This document shows, in pieces, positions 18,925 to 27,100 of a DNA stretch of 45,009 nt (position 1 is its first letter; each line of letters opens with the position of its first letter). This stretch comes from Panacibacter microcysteis (GTDB taxonomy: Bacteria > Bacteroidota > Bacteroidia > Chitinophagales > Chitinophagaceae), in contig NZ_JADWYR010000004.1 of NCBI RefSeq assembly GCF_015831355.1, forward strand, positions 1 to 45,009, written 5' to 3'. The position numbers and the translations under genes were made by a program. The notes beneath the pieces are model-generated. The model was given only the letters and a program-made list of their open reading frames with translations, was not told where the DNA came from and made no database searches.

Positions 18925-19440
18925 CAAAGCAGCAAACAGCTGCGTTCCTGATTCTGGCACTTTCTCGCCAGCCGGCATTTTTTGCGGATGATCCGCCTGC
19001 AACTGAAAAAGCCTGCAGGACTTTTTTGTCAATGCGCAGGCCTGGCCCGCCTGAACTTTCCAGATCAGCAAGAGGATATGGGGATCAGTCAGCAGGTAAA
19101 AAACGCGCACTTTGGCCAGGGCCGCTGCCGGCAGTACCCCGGCGCATTGACTTTTCGCCGGGCAACCTGCTGTTGTTACCATTGATTCCCTTCTCCCTGA
19201 CGTGCTCCCGGGACCAGCTGATCCTGGTTGTCATTATCCGGGGATTGTATCAGAAAAAGTCGGGGTCGTGATCTGTGGCATCAGGAAAGTGATCCGGCAA
19301 TACGTAACGGGATGGATGATGGAAACCGGCTGTTTGCTGTAACGAATTGTATCGGGTTGCTGATCCTGAAAATTCCTTAAGCGATATTAGGTGAAAGGGA
19401 TGGAGGATGGATAAAAGATAAAAAACAGCTACAGGCCGTT
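18925..19440 (+). pseudogene. AI-2E family transporter remnant
   Basis: No open frame, but the stretch is collinear with the middle of the intact AI-2E gene at 25135-26250. Fragments in shifting frames match in order: AFLILALSRQPAFFADDPPA (intact AFLVVALISYQLASFLDDLPG), FFVNAQAW, FPDQQEDMGIS, PGNLLLLPLIPFSLTCSRDQL (intact LGNLLLLPIYTFLLMYYRDHL), then VIRQYVTGWMMETGC (intact VIQQYVTGLLMETGC), interrupted by stops at about 19340 and 19378. After 19395 the match appears to jump to the C-terminal end (GGWIKDKK against ARWIKRRK), implying an internal deletion. The first ~80 residues are missing. It lies on the same strand as its intact paralogue. Confidence 0.85.
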
Positions 19441-19487
19441 GCTGCGGAAAAGCAGGATCAGCCCGTATCATCAGGAAGGGCTTCCCC

Positions 19488-19952
19488 TTACACGGATACA
19501 CCGAGCAATCTGCAAAGTCTGTCTCGGAAAGTACTGTCTTTAAAACCGAGTACTTTCACTGTATCATCCGGATTGATGATTACGGCTCCGTCCCGGTGCC
19601 TGACAATTTCCCCGGACAAGGGAGAGAGTCTTTTAGCCATTTGGGTGATTTTGTTGATGCCTTCCACACTATCTGCCCCAAGGTATGAAGCGCCGTTATA
19701 AAAAATGTAGTCGTAAATGGACATAAGCAATGGTTCAATTGTTGAGATGGTTCTGCCAGTGCTAAAAGGTAGGAATTTTTTTGCTTTTGATCCGGTTTTC
19801 CAAATTTTTAATGATTCCCGGGCATGCTGTCGTATTTCAGGTGTTTGTCCCGGCACGACCGGTTTGAAATGCACCGGGTACAGGCAAGTATTGATTTCCA
19901 GCGAACATTCAGCGCTGTTCCCGACGCTTGATATGCCAGTGCCGGTCAGCAT
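19488..19952 (-). CDS. Hypothetical protein, last gene of a minus-strand group
   Basis: A 154-residue protein that I do not recognise. Its composition is protein-like, with no signal peptide or membrane helix. The C-terminal half (MSIYDYIFYNGASYLGADS, then KRLSPLSGEIVRHRDGAVII and FRDRLCRLLGVSV) reads like a compact alpha/beta domain. The ATG at 19952 lies inside the end of the upstream lipoprotein gene, a 44-base overlap, so an internal start is possible. It is convergent with the AI-2E remnant. Confidence 0.45.
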   Translation of the reverse strand: MLTGTGISSVGNSAECSLEINTCLYPVHFKPVVPGQTPEIRQHARESLKIWKTGSKAKKFLPFSTGRTISTIEPLLMSIYDYIFYNGASYLGADSVEGINKITQMAKRLSPLSGEIVRHRDGAVIINPDDTVKVLGFKDSTFRDRLCRLLGVSV

Positions 19953-20439
19953 ATATCAGGGACAGGGTATGTTGTTGCAGCAGCCCTTCTTTGAAGTTGA
20001 ACACGCTACCAAATGGTGTAACACGAATACTTGTGGTGTAGGTAACCGTTGCCCCGTTGCCAGGTTTTGGCGTGTTTACCTCCAGAATAGTCTCCAATAA
20101 CTTTTCACCCGCCTTTACATATTGAATATGGCGCCGCCGCTCCGTTTCGGGGGTGGTCAGCAGGTAAGGCGCGGCTTTGGCCGTAAAGCTGAGCCAGGCA
20201 GCCGTATCCCCTAATGGCTTCTTTTTTCTGATGACCACATAACCTGCCCTGTCAAGCCCGGCAGCTTTGATCTGTGCGATGGTCTTTGGGTCCCCCAGGT
20301 AGACCGGTAGCCCGATTACCTGCGGGTATTGCTGCTCCAGGATAGCGTTTGCTTCGGAAGAAGAAAGTGTTGCTTTCCCGCAGCTTGTCCAGAGGACCGG
20401 AAAGCAGCAGAGACAAAGGGCATACGTGAACTGTTTCAT
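19909..20439 (-). CDS. Hypothetical lipoprotein
   Basis: A 176-residue protein with a lipoprotein signal peptide: MKQFTYALCLCCFPVLWTSC, with lipidated Cys at residue 20. The mature part shows an alpha-helical start (SSSEANAILEQQYPQVIGLPV) and beta-rich later segments (VTYTTSIRVTPFG, LSLIYADRHWHIK). I do not recognise the family. It lies 27 bases downstream of the RteC-like gene on the minus strand and overlaps the next orphan, so the three probably form one transcript. Confidence 0.6.
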   Translation of the reverse strand: MKQFTYALCLCCFPVLWTSCGKATLSSSEANAILEQQYPQVIGLPVYLGDPKTIAQIKAAGLDRAGYVVIRKKKPLGDTAAWLSFTAKAAPYLLTTPETERRRHIQYVKAGEKLLETILEVNTPKPGNGATVTYTTSIRVTPFGSVFNFKEGLLQQHTLSLIYADRHWHIKRREQR

Positions 20440-20466
20440 GTGTATTTTTTATGTGTACATCAATGC

Positions 20467-21234
20467 TTATCCGTTATAATTCAGGTCTGTTTCATCCATG
20501 TAGCGGATGAGCCTGGTTTTGAGATCATCCAGGAAACTGGTGCGGTTCTTTTTGCGGATCCGCAGCTCCTGGAAACTCCGGTAATAGTTGCCCAGGTCAA
20601 CAGTGAAGGCGTCGCAGAAGAAATCTGCCAGGTCTTTGATGGTCGCCTTTCCGCCATTCAACATACCGGACTGTTGCAGGGCATAGAGCAGTTCCACGAG
20701 TGCAGCCTTACTGCCCGTCCATTGCAGCACTGGCGTATGACCAGTTGCAGTAACGTTATAACCTTGCCTGCGTTGCAGGTATGATTCGATCCAGGCACTC
20801 ACTTTTTCTTTGGCATAAAACGCGGCAAGTACGGTACTGCAGCGGGCGGTCGGCCAGTCCGCGTATAGGCAGGCCCCCCAGTCTGCCAGTTCACCGGGTA
20901 CCGTGCATCGGGTGAACAATTTATCATCCAGCAGTTCTTGACCGGACTGCAGATAAGTGCGCAGGAAACCGTGCCGGTTAAAAAAGGCCGCAATGTCCGC
21001 CAGCGCCTGCTGGTAGTACGCGTATATCTGTTCGCTGCCTACAGGGGGTGCTGCGGCCAGCAGTGCGGAGACATCGCGGTGAAACATCCAGTCGCTTTCC
21101 GGTCCCGGCCGCATCTCTTTAAAGAAGCGGATCTCTTCCGCACTGTCCGCAAAGCCCTTGTCCTGAGCATATTGCATCAGGCGTTCAAACATTTCCAGGC
21201 AGGCTGCTGCCATCCGGCGGTGCTGCTGCAGCAT
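20467..21234 (-). CDS. RteC-domain protein, possibly with frameshifted 5' end
   Basis: At least 255 residues. The C-terminal half (VLQWTGSKAALVELLYALQQ, IKDLADFFCDAFTVDLGNYYR, ELRIRKKNRTSFLDDLKTRL) is the RteC domain, named after the tetracycline-responsive regulator of excision of Bacteroides conjugative transposons; most homologues are chromosomal and uncharacterised. The ATG at 21234 gives a protein lacking the usual first helix. The same frame continues upstream (YCATLKAELETTLSAILTAT) without an ATG until a TGA near 21326, while an ATG at 21325 lies one base out of frame. A single-base indel near 21315-21325 would join them into a normal N-terminus, so the gene may be mildly frameshifted. 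No integrase or conjugation genes are in the window. Confidence 0.78.
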   Translation of the reverse strand: MLQQHRRMAAACLEMFERLMQYAQDKGFADSAEEIRFFKEMRPGPESDWMFHRDVSALLAAAPPVGSEQIYAYYQQALADIAAFFNRHGFLRTYLQSGQELLDDKLFTRCTVPGELADWGACLYADWPTARCSTVLAAFYAKEKVSAWIESYLQRRQGYNVTATGHTPVLQWTGSKAALVELLYALQQSGMLNGGKATIKDLADFFCDAFTVDLGNYYRSFQELRIRKKNRTSFLDDLKTRLIRYMDETDLNYNG

Positions 21235-21325
21235 ATCCGTTGTGGCGGTAAGTATAGCAGACAGGGTAGTTTCCAGTTCCGCTTTTAAAGTGGCGCAATA
21301 AGACGGGTAAATCTGTGTCTTTCAT

Positions 21326-21712
21326 AGCTATTTCATTTAGTGGCATCAGTTAAATCATTTGCAGGATGAAGGTATGATTACAGGAAAACTCAACAACTTG
21401 ATAATTATCAAGAAAAGAGGCATGAGTGAAGAGGTTATGCATGCATTTGCGTTTATCTGCTTGCGTCATCATATGGTGATGCTGATCAAATGCAGATCCT
21501 TCGGAGTAAGCACATGTTATGTGGTTCAAACTGCAGCACCAGTTCTGGTCAGTTTAACCTGGCAGAGCAGCAACTGATGCGTGTCTTTTTCATCAACAGG
21601 CGGTTAATCCGCCGGCGCTGCCGGATTGCTTTTACAGTCGTTGGTATATATTTGCAGCCGACCGATATCCGGCAAGCACTGTGCCCGGATAATTGATGAA
21701 TCATGATACAAT
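21326..21712. other. Intergenic region without recognised gene
   Basis: This 387-base stretch separates the divergent RteC-like and DUF5694-like genes. I see no convincing coding sequence; the short open frames have no recognisable motifs. A weak dyad around CATCATATGGTGATG (about 21467-21481) lies roughly midway. It presumably holds both promoters. Confidence 0.4.
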
Positions 21713-22594
21713 ATGAACATACGACAGCTCATTCCCGCGATACTATTTCCACTCTGTTATGCGGTTTCGCTGCAGGGTCAGCCTGCCAGCATTATGATTG
21801 TTGGTTCGGATCACCTGGCCCAGCTGTATGACAGCAGTCATCCCAACACTGATGTGTTCAACCGGCAACGGCAGGCAGAAATCAGGACATTTGTCGCTGC
21901 AGCCACACAATTCAGACCTGACGCGGTGATGGTCGAGGTATTACCCGCACGGCAGGCTGAGCTCGACAGTCTATACCGGTTGTATGCGCAGGATAAGCTG
22001 AGTTTCGAAAGCCTGAAAGATGGCAGAAGCGAGGTATACCAGCTGGCATTCCGGATTGGCCGGCAGTCAGGACTGCCCGTCATCTTTTGCGTGAATGCCC
22101 CCGGAGGTACCTCGCAAAGTATCCTGGACAACGGAGACCGCATACAGTTGTTTAAAGACGAGGAGCAGTCGGTCAGACGGCTCGTCATGGAAAAGATGCA
22201 TGCATTGCGGGCAGACAGTTTGTCGCTGCATGATTACCTCCTGTTCCTGAACCAGCCGGCTACATATAACAGGGTTTACCGGTTGCGTTACATGACACCG
22301 GCAAGGGTGACGAACGGGACATTTAAAAACCCGGATGCCATGGTCGACACCGCTTTTATCGACAAAAAATATATCGGTGCAGAGCTGGCTGCGATTTATA
22401 AAACAAGGGATTATAAAATATATTCCAACATCGTTACCACACAGCTGCAGACCGGTGCCAAAAAGATACTCCTCATCATCGGTGCAGCCCATGTTGGTTC
22501 ACTCAAAAGCATGTTCCGGGATGACCCCGCATTCGAGCTGGCAGATACAGAAAAAATCCTGCGCAGCTTCCGCAAGTCTCCCGGCCGGCCCTGA
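21713..22594 (+). CDS. DUF5694-like secreted protein
   Basis: A 293-residue protein with a signal peptide (MNIRQLIPAILFPLCYAVSLQGQ). IMIVGSDHLAQLYD near the mature start and KKILLIIGAAHVGSLKSMF near the end resemble the paired conserved segments of DUF5694 proteins, which are distantly reminiscent of the TraB/GumN-type fold where conserved N- and C-terminal GxxHxG-like motifs meet; here the first reads GSDHLAQ and the second GAAHVG. Function is unknown. It stands alone on the + strand, divergent from the RteC-like gene. Confidence 0.68.
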   Translation: MNIRQLIPAILFPLCYAVSLQGQPASIMIVGSDHLAQLYDSSHPNTDVFNRQRQAEIRTFVAAATQFRPDAVMVEVLPARQAELDSLYRLYAQDKLSFESLKDGRSEVYQLAFRIGRQSGLPVIFCVNAPGGTSQSILDNGDRIQLFKDEEQSVRRLVMEKMHALRADSLSLHDYLLFLNQPATYNRVYRLRYMTPARVTNGTFKNPDAMVDTAFIDKKYIGAELAAIYKTRDYKIYSNIVTTQLQTGAKKILLIIGAAHVGSLKSMFRDDPAFELADTEKILRSFRKSPGRP

Positions 22595-23046
22595 TGAGCT
22601 ATCTCTGTAGTCTGAGCCGTATCCCGTCCACTGCAGGATGCTGACCAATTGAATTGATCGTCCCGGTCCGGATGGCGCTTTCCAGCCATCCTGCTGTATG
22701 ATATAGTGTTCATAATTCACGCCGGTGGGTACGGTATTGCCCTGCAGGTGCACCCCGGAATCAGCGGGATGTTTAAAAAGCGCGGGCTGCTGACCACAGT
22801 ACTGGCGACTTGTAATTCCACTCCAAACCACCCGGGGTGTTACCACAAAAATGACGGCCGGGCAACGGTGTCCCCCGCAAAATTCTAAGCTATTAAAAGT
22901 CAAATGCATACGCGACCTTTTTTGGGTAATCGGCGCAAATTCCGCGCGTAAATGGTAGGGACTTTAGGTGTGATAAATCATTTTATGCCGCAGCGATAAC
23001 GGCAGATGTTACAATCTGCCAGAGGTACAATGCCAAAAACTTTTCT
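22595..23046. other. Intergenic region, possible degraded coding remnant
   Basis: 452 bases without a supported gene. The minus strand is open over 22499-22909, but most of that overlaps the end of the DUF5694-like gene in another frame. A protein-like patch (HLQGNTVPTGVNYEHYIIQQ, minus strand, around 22690-22750) might be the relic of a lost gene; I could not assign it. Confidence 0.3.
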
Positions 23047-23539
23047 ATGAGTTTCGAAACACAGCAGGTTCACCAGGCTACGTTAGCAGCGATCATTGAA
23101 AGCTCGGACAACACTTTTATCAGTGCGGATCTGAAAAGCCTGTTAACAAGCTGGAACAGGGCTGCCGAACGTATGTCCGGTTACACAGCAAGAAATGACT
23201 GGGTCAGGACATTATTCCATTATTCCCCCTGAACGGTTGCGTGAACAAGATGAAATGATGGCAAGAGTACGCCGGGGCGGGCATACCCAACATTTCCAGA
23301 CCGAATGTCGTACCAAATATGGCAAACGGCTACCTGCCATTGTCTCGATTTCAATGGTGAAGAACACGCTTGGCCAGGTAGTGGGGGTTTCCAAAATCGC
23401 ACGTGCTATGTCCCGCGGGCAGCAAAATGAGGAACGTCTCCGCCATATCTTCGGACTCTCCGGCAACATCAATGCAAAAAAGGATGTCAATGCTATTTCC
23501 TCCAAAACCATCATCCGGCTAAACAGAATATGGCCGTAA
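23047..23539 (+). pseudogene. PAS-domain sensor fragment, frameshifted and truncated
   Basis: The first frame (23047-23232) encodes the start of a PAS domain: AIIESSDNTFISADLKSLLTSWNRAAERMSGYTA. The PAS continues in the next frame from about 23190: EMTGSGHYSIIPPERLREQDEMMARVRRG, then RTKYGKRLPAIVSISMVKNT and VVGVSKIARAM. A one-base deletion near 23193 (GYTAR|EMTG) explains the switch. After the PAS the protein ends within about 40 residues, with no kinase, GGDEF or other output domain. It is the remains of a PAS sensor, most likely a histidine kinase. Confidence 0.78.
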
Positions 23540-23608
23540 CAGGTCAACAGCGTAACTTTTAACAAGTTTTCTGACATGTTCCCCATGCTGACCAAAAAAG
23601 CAAACTGC

Positions 23609-24928
23609 ATGAAAAAACTTTGCCTGCTTTTGTTGCTGCCCGCTACGCTGTGTGCCAGCGCCCAACAAAAAATTCTCATCACCAATGTCGTGATTTTTAA
23701 CGGAAAAGATCAACAGCTTTTTCCTGGCCATGTGCTGGTCAGCGGCGACACCATCAGCCAGGTGTCCAAAGCGCCTATTTCTGTCACAGGAAAAACAGAC
23801 GTAAAAGTCGTCGATGGAAAGGGAAAATTCCTGATGCCCGGACTGATCGATGCACACACCCATGTAATGATGGAGTCAATGAGCATGATGGAACTCCTGG
23901 CGAGCGACATTGGGTTCATCACCGTGACGGCTGTAAAGTCAGCAGAGCTGGACCTGATGCAGGGGTTTACTACTTTCAGGGATCTTGCCGGGCCTGCTTT
24001 TGGTTTGCAAAAAGCGATTGACCGGGGTCTGGTCCCCGGCCCGAGAATATACCCCAGCGGTGCCATGATCTCGCAGACATCGGGGCACGGGGATTTTTTG
24101 CTGCCCAACAGCGTACCGCGCGATTATGCTGCGATGCTTGATTTTACCGAGCGTTTCAACTTTGGCATGATCGCCGACGGGGCAGAGCAGGTGTTGAAGC
24201 GGGTGCGGGAACAGTTGCGGCTTGGCGCGACACAGGTAAAGCTGGCCGCCGGTGGCGGGGTGTCCTCTAATTTTGACCCGCTGGATGTGACACAGTTTAC
24301 GGAGGAGGAAATGCGCGCCGCGGTAGAGGCTGCCGAAAACTGGGGTACCTATGTGACAGTACATGCCTACACGCCACGTGCGATTCAAATGGCCCTGCGT
24401 GCGGGTGTACGTTGTATCGACCATGCACAGCTGATGGATGAGGCCACCGCCAAAATGCTGGCAGAAAAAAAGGCCTGGCTGAGCCTGCAGCCATTCGTGG
24501 AAGACGGGTCCAGCAGTTTTGCGGAAGGCTCACCCAACCGTATCAAACAGTTGCAGATGAGGGCGGGAACCGACAGCGCCTACCTGCTCGCAAAAAAGTT
24601 TAGGATCCCCACCGCTTTTGGAACGGATTGCCTGTTTGACCGGGCAGCCGCAGCACGCCGCGCCGTGAATTTAACCAGGCTTACACGCTGGTACACTCCC
24701 TATGAAATTCTGCAGATGGCCACTTCCGGTAATGCCGGGCTGCTGGCCATGTCCGGACCCAGAAATCCCTATCCCAAACCACTGGGCGTTATTGAACAAG
24801 GTGCTTATGCAGACATCCTCCTGGTCGACGGTAACCCGCTTGAACAAATTGACATACTGGAGCAGTATGACAAAAAATTGCTGCTGATCATGAAAGACGG
24901 CGTGATCTATAAAAATCTTTTGCAGTAA
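23609..24928 (+). CDS. Secreted metal-dependent amidohydrolase (imidazolonepropionase/prolidase-like)
   Basis: About 439 residues from the ATG at 23609; the frame opens at 23576, but the signal peptide MKKLCLLLLLPATLCASAQQ starts at 23609. An amidohydrolase-superfamily TIM barrel with metal ligands in order: DAHTH (HxH on strand 1), QVKLAAGGG (Lys likely carboxylated), VHAYTPR, IDHAQL and FGTDCLF (final Asp). The subtype resembles the Xaa-Pro/Xaa-Arg dipeptidase and imidazolonepropionase-like group, often exported in Bacteroidota. Probable substrates are N-acyl amino acids or dipeptides, but this cannot be read directly. It is flanked by the PAS fragment and the AI-2E transporter with no evident link to either. 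Confidence 0.88.
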   Translation: MKKLCLLLLLPATLCASAQQKILITNVVIFNGKDQQLFPGHVLVSGDTISQVSKAPISVTGKTDVKVVDGKGKFLMPGLIDAHTHVMMESMSMMELLASDIGFITVTAVKSAELDLMQGFTTFRDLAGPAFGLQKAIDRGLVPGPRIYPSGAMISQTSGHGDFLLPNSVPRDYAAMLDFTERFNFGMIADGAEQVLKRVREQLRLGATQVKLAAGGGVSSNFDPLDVTQFTEEEMRAAVEAAENWGTYVTVHAYTPRAIQMALRAGVRCIDHAQLMDEATAKMLAEKKAWLSLQPFVEDGSSSFAEGSPNRIKQLQMRAGTDSAYLLAKKFRIPTAFGTDCLFDRAAAARRAVNLTRLTRWYTPYEILQMATSGNAGLLAMSGPRNPYPKPLGVIEQGAYADILLVDGNPLEQIDILEQYDKKLLLIMKDGVIYKNLLQ

Positions 24929-25134
24929 TAGTTTCCTGTATACAGCAGGAGCATCGAGTGGTTCATTGTCTCCCTCATAAGATGCGCAATGGCCTTTGCA
25001 CGGGGCGGGTTTTGTCAGGGGAACATGACAGGGAAGCGGGTCAGACAGTTGTCGTGTCGCAGGTTGAGTCGCCGGATCATACGCTGGCATCAATTTGGTC
25101 TTGTAATGCAGCAGGGTAATTAAAATCCGCACTC

Positions 25135-26250
25135 ATGTTAACGAAACAACCGCTTTACGTAAAAATCCTCTCCGTCCTCCTGATCCTTTGTATTGTTTTC
25201 TACACTTTTTTTATTGCACAGGGGATAATCCTGCCACTCGGCTTTGCCTTCCTGATGGCTGTCTTATTATACCCGCTGGAAAAACTACTGGTAAAGATCC
25301 GTTTGCCGAGGGTGGCAGCGATTATCGTGGCACTCCTGGTTGCCAGCCTGACCGCTTTCCTGGTCGTCGCGCTGATCTCATACCAGCTCGCATCATTCCT
25401 GGATGACCTGCCGGGAATCAAAAAAAACCTGAATGACTTTTTCGTGAACGCACAGTCGTGGCTGGATAAAACTTTTCATATCAGCAAACGACAACAGGAC
25501 ATTGCCATCAGCGATGCAGGAAAAAATACGCTGACCTCTGCCAAAGCCGCAGCGGGCAGTACGCTTGGGGCGCTGACGACTTCCCTTGGGAATCTGCTCC
25601 TGTTACCCATTTACACTTTTCTGCTGATGTATTACCGTGATCACCTGATACATTTTGTCCTTCGTTTGTTTGATGAAGGGGAGGAAAAGCGGGTCGCGCT
25701 GGTCATTTCGAAAATCAGGAAGGTCATTCAGCAGTATGTAACGGGCCTGCTGATGGAAACCGGCTGTGTGGCGGTGCTGAACTGTGTGGGATTGCTGCTG
25801 CTTGGTATTCCTTACGCCATCCTGCTCGGCGTTATTGGCGCGATATTAAACCTGATTCCTTATATCGGTGGCCTTGTCGCGCTGGTACTGACGGGTATCG
25901 TGACGCTCAGTAATACCGGGGACACCGGTAAAACCATAGGGAGTATCGCCGTTTATTTTGTAGTCCAGTTTATTGATAACAATTTCCTGGTGCCACGCAT
26001 CATTGGCTCCAACGTGAAGCTGAATGCACTGGTATCCATCCTTGCAGTGCTGATCGGCGGAGCGCTCTGCGGGGTGGGAGGGATGTTTTTGAGTTTACCC
26101 TTTGTTGCGGTGTTGAAAGTTATCTTCGAAAACGTTGACTCGCTGAAACCATGGGGTCTGTTGCTCGGTGACGAAACCGATGCGCGCTGGATAAAAAGAA
26201 GGAAAGGTCCGGAGCTTGCCGGCACCGGGGCGGACCAGACCCCGAAATAA
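25135..26250 (+). CDS. AI-2E family transporter, intact copy
   Basis: A 371-residue inner-membrane protein with about eight hydrophobic helices: two N-terminal pairs, a soluble segment (residues about 95-140, LDDLPGIKKNLNDFFVNAQS), and a C-terminal bundle with GIPYAILLGVIGAILNLIPYIGG and the DNNFLVPRIIGSNVKLNALV signature. Members export signalling molecules or act as Na+/H+ antiporters; the name does not prove AI-2 export. A degenerate copy of the same gene lies at 18925-19440 on the same strand, so this gene was probably duplicated and one copy died. It is followed directly by the rpiA remnant. Confidence 0.9.
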   Translation: MLTKQPLYVKILSVLLILCIVFYTFFIAQGIILPLGFAFLMAVLLYPLEKLLVKIRLPRVAAIIVALLVASLTAFLVVALISYQLASFLDDLPGIKKNLNDFFVNAQSWLDKTFHISKRQQDIAISDAGKNTLTSAKAAAGSTLGALTTSLGNLLLLPIYTFLLMYYRDHLIHFVLRLFDEGEEKRVALVISKIRKVIQQYVTGLLMETGCVAVLNCVGLLLLGIPYAILLGVIGAILNLIPYIGGLVALVLTGIVTLSNTGDTGKTIGSIAVYFVVQFIDNNFLVPRIIGSNVKLNALVSILAVLIGGALCGVGGMFLSLPFVAVLKVIFENVDSLKPWGLLLGDETDARWIKRRKGPELAGTGADQTPK

Positions 26251-26259
26251 ACGGGACAG

Positions 26260-26888
26260 CGCAGTGTACCCACCGATGAGTGTCTCCGGGAGCAACAATG
26301 CCGGGTGGAGGTCTGCACCCCATCTGCGGGTACGAGGCAGGTGTTATTACAGCACGGTTACACCCCGAAAGTTATAGCAGGGTTGCATTACCCCGACCTG
26401 TATTTTGATGGCTGTGACCAGTTTGATAAAGATCTGCATGCATTAAAAAGTGGGGGAGTATACATACCATCGAGAAACTGTGTGCTGCCATGGCACGGAC
26501 ATTTATTCTGGTAGGTGATGAAAATAAATATACTGCCAGGCTGACCAATACTTATCCTGTCGTGCTGGAAGTGTTGCCGCAGGCCCGCACTTATGTACCC
26601 ATAGCCATAAAGGGGTTGTTTGCGGATACGGTGATCAATTACCGTCACACAAACGGAGGCCGGTATACCCGCACGCAAAACAACAATTTGCTCCTGTATG
26701 TCTGGTTTGCTCAAATGCCGGAACCTGCACTGTTGGATATTCAGTTAAACCGGATCACACGTGTGGTGGAAACTTCTTTATTCTATAACCTGGCAAACAA
26801 AGCCATCAGAGCAGGAGCCGGCGGCATAACAGTTTTGCAAAAAGAGGGTCATATTGTTGAGCAGACATGCTACGGCAGGATGCCCTGA
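26260..26888 (+). pseudogene. rpiA: Ribose-5-phosphate isomerase A remnant, 5'-truncated and frameshifted
   Basis: Two frames together give an RpiA sequence. The first contains VEVCTPSAGTRQVLLQHG and DLYFDGCDQFDKDLHALKSGG (substrate-binding DGCDQ region). From about 26457 the next frame continues SIHTIEKLCAAMARTFILVGDENKY, PVVLEVLPQARTYV and VVETSLFYNLANKA. The switch falls in a GGGGG run at about 26453-26457, so one G was probably lost. The roughly first 50 residues, including the GxGxGST phosphate loop, are missing, since the AI-2E stop at 26250 is immediately upstream. RpiA would interconvert ribulose-5-P and ribose-5-P. A functional copy is presumably elsewhere in the genome. Confidence 0.85.
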
Positions 26889-27100
26889 ATGACAGCAAAT
26901 ACCGCGGCCGGCAGGATGATATCATCAGGCAGAAACCAGCGTTTTCAGGCTAAAGGAGGCCTGACTCAAAACAAGCAACGGCTGCCTGGCCAGGAGGGCG
27001 CTGTTTCATTGAATCATGCGTTGCTGAGATTACTGACAGGCACTGAAGATTTTGGTATGCTGAATGCTTTGTTTGCGCATCTGTCTGCTGTATAAATTGC

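Noticed and set aside
18829-19182. 117-residue open frame on the minus strand
   Set aside because: It is antisense to the AI-2E remnant, whose order-conserved protein matches on the + strand explain the sequence.
21359-21577. 72-residue open frame between the RteC-like and DUF5694-like genes
   Set aside because: No motif, no plausible ribosome binding site and unusual composition; treated as chance.
22499-22909. 136-residue open frame on the minus strand
   Set aside because: Its 3' third overlaps the real DUF5694-like gene, and the remainder has no domain, signal or good start; at most a patch may be a relic.
26889-27095. 68-residue open frame directly after the rpiA remnant
   Set aside because: No recognisable motif, low-complexity composition, and it lies in a gap of decaying sequence before a convergent gene.
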